The translations under genes and the position numbers were made by a program. Below the pieces are notes generated by a model that worked only from the letters and a program-made list of their open reading frames with translations, had not been told where the DNA came from and searched no databases. Shown here one piece after another: positions 32,443 to 37,821 of a stretch of 37,821 nucleotides of DNA. How positions within the stretch are numbered: position 1 is the stretch's first letter; each line of letters starts with the position of its first letter. This DNA is from an uncultured Clostridia bacterium (GTDB lineage: Bacteria; Bacillota; Clostridia; Oscillospirales; Acutalibacteraceae), in contig CALWIH010000010.1 in assembly GCA_944380675.1 (NCBI GenBank), positions 1-37,821 of the forward strand, given 5' to 3'.

Positions 32443-32458
32443 GCGTTGATCACAACGC
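32443..32458 (-). other. Small hairpin in the leader of the unknown membrane protein gene
   Basis: GCGTTG-ATCA-CAACGC, six pairs, in a 5' leader of about 140 bases between the predicted start site and the ATG. No T-run. Confidence 0.35.
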
Positions 32459-32546
32459 CGGGATCACCTGTTCGTATTGCTCTCTGCCGCAGGAGCGAGC
32501 GGAATGACGGGAAGTGACGCCTTCCCTTTTTGCTCCAACCTTATCC

Positions 32547-32574
32547 ATTATACCAGATTGAAAAACAAATTCAA
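32547..32574 (-). promoter_or_regulatory. Promoter of the unknown membrane protein gene
   Basis: On the minus strand TTGAAT (32574-32569), 16 bases, TATAAT (32552-32547). Its -35 overlaps the first dyad, so a bound repressor would cover it. Confidence 0.6.
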
Positions 32575-32605
32575 CTATTAGTTGTAATAAATCAACCTAT
32601 AGTTT
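32572..32605. promoter_or_regulatory. Paired 13-bp dyads, likely XRE operators
   Basis: CAACTATTAGTTG (32572-32584) is a perfect palindrome around its central T. CAACCTATAGTTT (32593-32605) is a close second copy. Their centres are 21 bases apart, two helix turns. They lie between two divergent promoters, as expected for operators of the adjacent helix-turn-helix protein. Confidence 0.65.
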
Positions 32606-32607
32606 TC

Positions 32608-32613
32608 TATAAT
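32608..32613 (+). promoter_or_regulatory. -10 box of the XRE regulator gene
   Basis: A perfect TATAAT three bases after the second dyad. The nearest -35-like TTGTAA (32582-32587) is 20 bases away, longer than ideal, and sits inside the first dyad region. Confidence 0.5.
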
Positions 32614-32656
32614 TGTGTAAGATAAATTGCATAAGAAAAGCGGGGAAGTGAGACGG

Positions 32657-33028
32657 ATGGAAAACCCAAACGACAAGCTCGGCGAGAAAATTCGGATGTA
32701 CAGGACGTCTATCAACATGACGCAGGCGGAGTTTGCTCAGCGGCTTGGCGTCACCGGGGCGTCCGTCTCCGCGTATGAAAACGGCGTGAGAAGCCCGTCC
32801 TTCGACGTTCTGATTAAGATTTCCAATATTCTGGGCATCTCCACCGACGAGCTCCTCGGGAGAGCGAAAAAGACGGAGCAGACGATGGATGTGTCCGGTC
32901 TCAGCGAGGAACAGGTGGCCTCCCTGCGCCAGATGGCGGCCTTTTACCGCAAATACAACAGGATGGTCAATACGCTCTCCGAGGATCCGGGAAAAAAGGG
33001 AGCGCTCAACTCTCTGTTGAAGGAATAG
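32657..33028 (+). CDS. XRE-family transcriptional regulator
   Basis: 123 residues. A Cro/C1-type helix-turn-helix (about 8-63) with LGEKIRMYRTSINMTQAEFA, RLGVTGASVSAYENGVRSPS and LIKISNILGISTDELLG. A linker and a helical C-terminal segment (LSEEQVASLRQMAAFYRKYNRM) for dimerisation follow. I chose ATG 32657, preceded by GGGGAAG; a TTG at 32627 is only about ten bases from the likely start site. It probably represses itself and the divergent membrane protein through the two dyads. A terminator follows. Confidence 0.85.
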   Translation: MENPNDKLGEKIRMYRTSINMTQAEFAQRLGVTGASVSAYENGVRSPSFDVLIKISNILGISTDELLGRAKKTEQTMDVSGLSEEQVASLRQMAAFYRKYNRMVNTLSEDPGKKGALNSLLKE

Positions 33029-33047
33029 TTCATATTAAAACATCAGA

Positions 33048-33080
33048 AAAAGTCCGGATGAAAAAATGATCCGGGCTTTT
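33048..33080 (+). terminator. Terminator after the XRE gene
   Basis: AAAAGTCCGGAT / ATCCGGGCTTTT, 12 pairs including one G-U, with a nine-base loop and a T tail. Confidence 0.75.
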
Positions 33081-33131
33081 GTATTTCCGCATCCCGCGTG
33101 AAGCAGGAATATAATCCCCACATGGTTTCTC

Positions 33132-33160
33132 TTGCCATCCTCCTGTTTTTTGTGTAAAAT
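33132..33160 (+). promoter_or_regulatory. Promoter of the YitT-like gene
   Basis: TTGCCA (33132-33137), 17-base spacer, TAAAAT (33155-33160), about 25 bases before the ATG's ribosome site. Confidence 0.65.
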
Positions 33161-33192
33161 AGAAAAAGAATCGGAACAGGGAGAGTGCGGCT

Positions 33193-34050
33193 ATGAAAAA
33201 ACCTGTCAACATCAAGAGAACCGTCTTCGAGTACCTTCTGATCACCGCCAGCACGCTTTGTATGAGCGTCGGCATCTACTACTTCAAATTCCCGAACAAT
33301 TTCACGTTCGGCGGCGTCAGCGGCCTTTCCGTCGTGCTGACCTCGCTCGTCCCCCTCTCGCCCTCGGCCATCAACTTCATCATCAACGCCTTTCTTCTCG
33401 TGCTCGGCTTTCTCTTCCTCGGCAGAGGCTTCGGCGTGAAGACGGTGTACTCGAGCACGCTGCTCTCGGTGTCCCTCTCGGTGCTTGACGAGCTCGCCCC
33501 GCTCTCCGCGCCGCTGACGGACGAGCCCCTGCTTGAGCTTGTCTTCGCGGTGCTGCTGCCGGGCTTCGGCTCCGCCGTCCTGTTCAACATCGGCGCGTCG
33601 AGCGGCGGAACCGACATCATCGCGATGATACTGCGGAAGTTCACGAGCGTCAATATCGGGCGCGCGCTGCTTCTGAGCGATCTTCTGATCACGCTGACGG
33701 CCTTCCTCGCCTTCGACATGAAGACCGCCCTGTTCTCCATCCTCGGCCTCGTGGCGAAGTCGCTGATTGTCGACAACGTCATCGAGAGCATCAACCTGTG
33801 CAAATCCTTCAATGTGGTGTGCAGCGATCCGGAAAAGATCTGCGGCTTCATCACGGGAGAGCTGCACCGAAGCGCCACCGTCATTGAAGCGCAGGGCGCT
33901 TACAGCCACAATCATAATTACGTTGTCCTGACGGTGCTCAAGCCGTATCAGGCGGTCTCGCTGCGGCGGTTCATCCATGAGAACGAGCCGGGCGCGTTCA
34001 TCCTGATCACCAACACGAGCGAGATCATCGGCAAGGGCTTCCGCGAATAA
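33193..34050 (+). CDS. YitT family membrane protein
   Basis: 285 residues. About five membrane helices containing the family's FPNNFTFGGVSGLSVVL and GSAVLFNIGASSGGTDIIAMIL repeats form the YitT membrane region (two related halves). A cytoplasmic DUF2179 domain follows (about 210-285; GAYSHNHNYVVLTVL, FILITNTSEIIGKGF). Firmicutes carry many copies; transport has been suggested but no substrate is known. It starts at ATG 33193 and lies 14 bases before the dehydrogenase gene, so the two are probably co-transcribed. Confidence 0.9.
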   Translation: MKKPVNIKRTVFEYLLITASTLCMSVGIYYFKFPNNFTFGGVSGLSVVLTSLVPLSPSAINFIINAFLLVLGFLFLGRGFGVKTVYSSTLLSVSLSVLDELAPLSAPLTDEPLLELVFAVLLPGFGSAVLFNIGASSGGTDIIAMILRKFTSVNIGRALLLSDLLITLTAFLAFDMKTALFSILGLVAKSLIVDNVIESINLCKSFNVVCSDPEKICGFITGELHRSATVIEAQGAYSHNHNYVVLTVLKPYQAVSLRRFIHENEPGAFILITNTSEIIGKGFRE

Positions 34051-34064
34051 CCGGAGGAATTCTA

Positions 34065-35027
34065 TTGAAACAGATTTTTGTCACAGCGCTGTTTTCACAG
34101 GAGCAGAACCGCCGCCTCATGGAGGCCGCGCCGCGGTGCCGCGTCGAGTTTCTTTCGGCGCGGGAGCTCGCGGATCGGATTGGGGAGGCGGACATGATCG
34201 TCGGCAACCCCTCCCCCGCTCTTCTGCGCGGCGCAGGGAAGCTCCGCCTTCTCCAGCTGGAGAGCTCCGGCGCGAACCAGTACGCGGCGGCGGGCGTTTT
34301 GCCGGAGGGCGCGCTTCTTGCCTGCGCGACCGGCAGCTACGGCCCCGGCATCGCGGAATATCTGATGGGCTACACCATGGCGCTGTTCCTGCGCCTGCCG
34401 GCCTACCGCGACAACCAGAAAAAAGGACTCTGGCGCGACGAGGGGCCGGTGCGCGGCATTGCCGGATCCGTCGCGCTCTCCGTCGGGATGGGCGATATCG
34501 GCGGCGAGTACGCCCGCCGCTTCCACGCGCTCGGCGGCGAGGTCATCGGCGTATGCCGCACGGCGCGGCAAAAGCCGGACTTTGTGCGGGAGCTCTGCAC
34601 GTTCGATCGGCTCGACGAGCTGCTTCCGCTCGCGGACGCCGTGGCGCTCTCCCTGCCCGAGACGCCGCAGACCATCGGCCTGATGGACGCGCGCCGCCTC
34701 TCGCTGATGAAGCCGGGCGCCGTTCTGCTGAACGTGGGGCGCGGCTCCGCCGTGGTGACGGACGACCTGCTCGCCGCCCTGCGCTCCGGACATCTCGGCG
34801 GCGCGGCGCTCGACGTGACGGATCCCGAGCCTCTGCCGCCCGACCATCCGCTGTGGCGCGAGCCGAACTGCATCATCACGCCGCACATCTCGGGCGGACG
34901 CCATTTCGCCGGGACGGGGGACCGGATTTTCGGCATTTGCCTCGAGAACGTCCGCCGCTTCGCCGCGGGGGAGCTGCCCGTCAACCTCGTCGACCCGGAG
35001 ACGGGATATTTGAAATCGAGAGAATAA
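34065..35027 (+). CDS. D-isomer-specific 2-hydroxyacid dehydrogenase
   Basis: 320 residues. NAD(P)-dependent reduction of a 2-oxo acid, or the reverse, in the cytoplasm. The Rossmann motif is VGMGDIGGEYARRF (about 140-153). The catalytic residues are R226 (NVGRGS), E255 (DPEPLP) and H274 (TPHISGG). It begins at TTG 34065 with GGAGG seven bases upstream. The substrate cannot be read from sequence; the N-terminal substrate domain is divergent from lactate and phosphoglycerate enzymes. Likely in one operon with the YitT gene and closed by a terminator. Confidence 0.9.
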   Translation: MKQIFVTALFSQEQNRRLMEAAPRCRVEFLSARELADRIGEADMIVGNPSPALLRGAGKLRLLQLESSGANQYAAAGVLPEGALLACATGSYGPGIAEYLMGYTMALFLRLPAYRDNQKKGLWRDEGPVRGIAGSVALSVGMGDIGGEYARRFHALGGEVIGVCRTARQKPDFVRELCTFDRLDELLPLADAVALSLPETPQTIGLMDARRLSLMKPGAVLLNVGRGSAVVTDDLLAALRSGHLGGAALDVTDPEPLPPDHPLWREPNCIITPHISGGRHFAGTGDRIFGICLENVRRFAAGELPVNLVDPETGYLKSRE

Positions 35028-35034
35028 CCTGTCC

Positions 35035-35062
35035 TGCCCCGCGCGCCGCGCGGGGCATTTTT
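35035..35062 (+). terminator. Terminator after the dehydrogenase gene
   Basis: TGCCCCGCGC / GCGCGGGGCA with loop GCC, followed by five T. Confidence 0.8.
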
Positions 35063-35128
35063 GCGCAATATTTTCACACGATTCACTTTGCGTTCATAGT
35101 TACGACACAATTATCCTCTATTCTGGAT

Positions 35129-35155
35129 TTAGCACTTGAGGATTATGAGTGCTAA
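35129..35155 (+). promoter_or_regulatory. CIRCE element (HrcA operator) before clpB
   Basis: TTAGCACTT, nine bases, GAGTGCTAA. This is the CIRCE inverted repeat with one departure from consensus (the last base of the left arm). It lies 53 bases before the clpB start. HrcA should repress clpB until heat stress. hrcA itself is not in the window. Confidence 0.9.
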
Positions 35156-35208
35156 AAAGAAGTCAAAAAGCCTGATTTTATCGACTTTTATGAAAAAGGA
35201 GTGGTTCG

Positions 35209-37821
35209 ATGAACGCTCAAAAGTTTACCCAAAAATCCCTGGAGGCCATCCAGGAGGCGCAGAACCTCGCCCTGCGCCGCAGCAGTATGCAGATTGAGCA
35301 GGAGCACCTGCTCGAAGCCCTTTTGGAGCAGGAGAACGGGCTCATTCCCGAGCTGATGAAGAAAATGGGCGTCGACGCGGACGCGCTCCGCCGCGAGCTG
35401 GAAAACCGCATCGACCGGATGCCCGGCGTCTCGGGGCCGGGGCGCGAGCCGGGCAAGATCTACGTCTCCGGCGACGTCGACCGCGCGCTGTCCGAGGCGG
35501 AGAGCGAAGCCGACCGCATGAAGGACGAATATGTGAGCGTCGAGCACATCTTCCTCGCGCTGCTCGAGCATCCGAATCAGGGGCTGCGCGAGCTGTTCCG
35601 CCAGTTCACAATCGACAAGAACAATTTTCTCACCGCCCTTTCCGCCGTGCGCGGCAACACCCGCGTGACGAGCGACACGCCGGAGGAGACGTACGACGCG
35701 CTCGGCAAGTACGCGCAGGATCTCGTGCAGCTGGCGCGCAACCAGAAGCTCGACCCGGTCATCGGGCGCGACTCGGAGATCCGCAACGTGATCCGCATTC
35801 TCTCGCGCAAGACGAAGAACAACCCTGTCCTCATCGGCGAGCCGGGCGTCGGCAAGACGGCCATCGCGGAAGGGCTGGCGCTGCGCATCGTGCGCGGCGA
35901 CGTGCCGAACAACCTCAAGGATCGCAAGCTGTTCTCGCTCGACATGGGCGCTCTGATTGCGGGCGCGAAGTTCCGCGGCGAGTTTGAGGAGCGCCTCAAG
36001 GCCGTCCTCAACGAGGTCAAGAAGTCCGAGGGACAGATCATTCTGTTCATCGACGAGCTGCACACCATCGTCGGCGCGGGCAAAACGGAGGGCAGCATGG
36101 ACGCGGGCAACCTGCTCAAGCCGATGCTGGCCCGCGGCGAGCTGCACTGCATCGGCGCGACGACGCTCGACGAGTATCACAAGTATATCGAGAAGGACGC
36201 CGCCCTCGAGCGCCGCTTCCAGCCCGTCATGGTGGACGAGCCGACCGTCGCGGACACGATCTCCATCCTGCGCGGCCTCAAGGAGCGGTATGAGGTCTTC
36301 CACGGCGTCAAGATTCAGGATCAGGCGCTGATCGCGGCGGCGACGCTCTCGAACCGCTACATCACCGACCGCTTCCTCCCCGACAAGGCGATCGACCTCG
36401 TCGACGAGGCGTGCGCGATGGTGCGCACCGAGATCGATTCGATGCCGGCCGAGCTCGACGAGATTTCCCGCAAGATCATGCAGTATGAGATCGAGGAGGC
36501 CGCCCTCAAGAAGGAGACCGATCATCTCTCTCAGGAGCATCTGGCCGAAATCCAGAAGGAGATGGCCGAGCTGCGTTCCCAGTTCAACGAGATGAAGGCG
36601 AAATGGGAAAACGAGAAGGACGCCATCGGCAAGGTGCAGAAGCTGCGCAGCGAGATTGAGACGACAAACGCCGAGATCGAGAAGGCGGAACGCACCTACG
36701 ACCTGAACAAGGCCGCCGAGCTCAAATACGGCAAGCTGCCCGCTCTGACGAAGGAACTGCAGGAGGAGGAGCGCATCGCGGAGGAGGGCCAGAAGTCCGG
36801 CTCCCTGCTGCGCGACCGCGTGACGGAGGAGGAGATCGCGCGCATCATCGGACGCTGGACGGGCATTCCGGTCAGCCGCCTGATGGAGGGCGAGCGCGAG
36901 AAGCTGCTCCGCCTGCCGGACATCCTGCACGAGCGCGTGATTGGGCAGGACGAGGCGGTCGACCGCGTGTCCGACGCCATTCTCCGTTCCCGCGCGGGCA
37001 TTCAGGACCCCGATCGCCCGATCGGCTCGTTCCTGTTCCTCGGCCCGACGGGCGTCGGCAAGACGGAGCTCGCGAAGGCGCTGGCGCAGGCGCTGTTTGA
37101 CGACGAAAAGAACATGGTGCGCATCGACATGACGGAGTACATGGAGAAATACTCCGTGTCCCGCCTGATCGGAGCGCCTCCCGGATACGTCGGCTATGAG
37201 GAGGGCGGCCAGCTCACCGAGGCCGTACGCCGCCACCCGTACTGCGTCGTGCTGTTCGACGAGGTCGAGAAGGCGCATCCGGACGTGTTCAACGTCCTTC
37301 TGCAGGTGCTCGACGACGGCCGCATCACCGACAGCCAGGGCCGCACGGTCGACTTCAAGAACACGATCATCATCCTCACGTCGAACCTCGGCTCGCAGGC
37401 CATCCTCGAGGGCATCGGGGACAACGGCGAGATCAGCGAGGAGGCCCGCGGCCATGTACAGGCGCTGCTCAAGCAGCAGTTCCGGCCCGAGTTCCTGAAC
37501 CGCCTTGACGAGATTGTCTTCTACAAGCCGCTGCGCCGCGAGGAGATCTTCTCGATTGTGGATCTGATGGTTCGCGACCTGCAGCGCCGCCTCGAGGAGA
37601 AGCAGCTCACCGTCGAGCTGACGGAAAAGGCGAAGGATCTCATCGTCGAGCAGGGCTTCGACCCGGTCTACGGCGCGCGCCCGCTCAAGCGCTACCTGCA
37701 GAGCCACGTCGAGACGCTGATCGCGAAGCTCATCATCCGCGACGACCCGCTGCCGAGAACGCACATCGTCGTCGACGAGGAAAACGGCGAGCTCACCGTC
37801 CGCACCGTGCTGCCGGCTGAG
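35209..37821 (+). CDS. clpB: ATP-dependent disaggregase ClpB (runs off the right edge)
   Basis: 871 codons are visible, with no stop before the window ends; since ClpB is usually about 850-880 residues, only a few are likely missing. The N-terminal Clp repeat domain (about 1-145) is followed by AAA+ module 1 with Walker A GEPGVGKT and Walker B LFIDELH. The coiled-coil middle domain (about 410-525) marks it as ClpB rather than ClpA/C. AAA+ module 2 has [18 protein letters not shown] and the PEFLNRLDE sensor region. It works with DnaK to dissolve protein aggregates. Start ATG 35209 has AAAGGAG upstream; a CIRCE element controls it. Confidence 0.95.
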   Translation, partial: MNAQKFTQKSLEAIQEAQNLALRRSSMQIEQEHLLEALLEQENGLIPELMKKMGVDADALRRELENRIDRMPGVSGPGREPGKIYVSGDVDRALSEAESEADRMKDEYVSVEHIFLALLEHPNQGLRELFRQFTIDKNNFLTALSAVRGNTRVTSDTPEETYDALGKYAQDLVQLARNQKLDPVIGRDSEIRNVIRILSRKTKNNPVLIGEPGVGKTAIAEGLALRIVRGDVPNNLKDRKLFSLDMGALIAGAKFRGEFEERLKAVLNEVKKSEGQIILFIDELHTIVGAGKTEGSMDAGNLLKPMLARGELHCIGATTLDEYHKYIEKDAALERRFQPVMVDEPTVADTISILRGLKERYEVFHGVKIQDQALIAAATLSNRYITDRFLPDKAIDLVDEACAMVRTEIDSMPAELDEISRKIMQYEIEEAALKKETDHLSQEHLAEIQKEMAELRSQFNEMKAKWENEKDAIGKVQKLRSEIETTNAEIEKAERTYDLNKAAELKYGKLPALTKELQEEERIAEEGQKSGSLLRDRVTEEEIARIIGRWTGIPVSRLMEGEREKLLRLPDILHERVIGQDEAVDRVSDAILRSRAGIQDPDRPIGSFLFLGPTGVGKTELAKALAQALFDDEKNMVRIDMTEYMEKYSVSRLIGAPPGYVGYEEGGQLTEAVRRHPYCVVLFDEVEKAHPDVFNVLLQVLDDGRITDSQGRTVDFKNTIIILTSNLGSQAILEGIGDNGEISEEARGHVQALLKQQFRPEFLNRLDEIVFYKPLRREEIFSIVDLMVRDLQRRLEEKQLTVELTEKAKDLIVEQGFDPVYGARPLKRYLQSHVETLIAKLIIRDDPLPRTHIVVDEENGELTVRTVLPAE

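Noticed and set aside
31639-33028. Classic toxin-antitoxin pair
   Set aside because: The genes are divergent rather than tandem, and the partner is a 254-residue membrane-anchored helical protein unlike known toxins.
35188-37764. Long open frame on the minus strand (about 858 codons)
   Set aside because: It is the exact opposite of clpB, which shows all its motifs on the plus strand; this is a mirror frame.

Overview
The window reads as chromosome of a GC-rich anaerobic member of the Clostridia, most likely a gut Oscillospiraceae/Ruminococcaceae-type bacterium. Evidence: roughly 60-65% GC in genes with AT-rich promoters, clear AGGAGG-type ribosome sites, frequent TTG starts, indolepyruvate:ferredoxin oxidoreductase, a PerR regulator next to an N-terminal-rubredoxin ('reverse') rubrerythrin, and a HrcA/CIRCE-type site in front of clpB. 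The taxonomic placement is inference; there is no 16S here.

Left part (1-10.5 kb): a 5' fragment of a tRNA-Leu(UAG) with its own promoter sits at the left edge. A minus-strand operon follows: murD, an intact M42 aminopeptidase, a second M42 homologue that has lost key metal/catalytic residues, a GNAT acetyltransferase and a PLP enzyme of the methionine gamma-lyase-like family. Divergent from murD is paaK-iorA-iorB, for oxidation of aromatic 2-oxo acids to acyl-CoA and CoA-ester chemistry. A two-ACT-domain protein with its own promoter follows.

10.5-17.3 kb: a compact minus-strand surface-polysaccharide operon (Wzy-type polymerase, Wzx-type flippase, two glycosyltransferases, Wzz-type chain-length protein fused to a nucleotide-binding domain with a ruined P-loop). 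Neighbouring genes mostly overlap by 4-8 bases.

17.3-22 kb: an ECF transporter substrate-binding membrane protein with an unusual extra membrane domain, divergent from a MocR/PdxR-type regulator (suggesting vitamin B6 uptake), then peptidase T and a YjdF/DUF2238-type membrane protein.

22-29 kb: a minus-strand run with two flavoproteins (HI0933/BaiN-like and COG2509-like), a 67-residue membrane protein, a GH30 glycosidase and a GH3 beta-glucosidase. Neither glycosidase has a signal peptide, so they should act in the cytoplasm.

29-31.1 kb: perR and reverse rubrerythrin with PerR-box-like sites (oxidative stress), then a convergent APH-type kinase.

31.2-33.1 kb: a lower-GC accessory patch. 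It has a headless C-terminal fragment of a surface protein, an unrecognised membrane-anchored protein, and a divergent XRE regulator. Two 13-bp dyads, 21 bp apart, lie between the last two. This is the best candidate here for an undescribed small regulatory module.

33.1-37.8 kb: a YitT-family membrane protein and a D-2-hydroxyacid dehydrogenase in one operon, then clpB behind a CIRCE element; clpB runs off the right edge after 871 codons. I saw no CRISPR array, insertion sequence, phage gene or rRNA.
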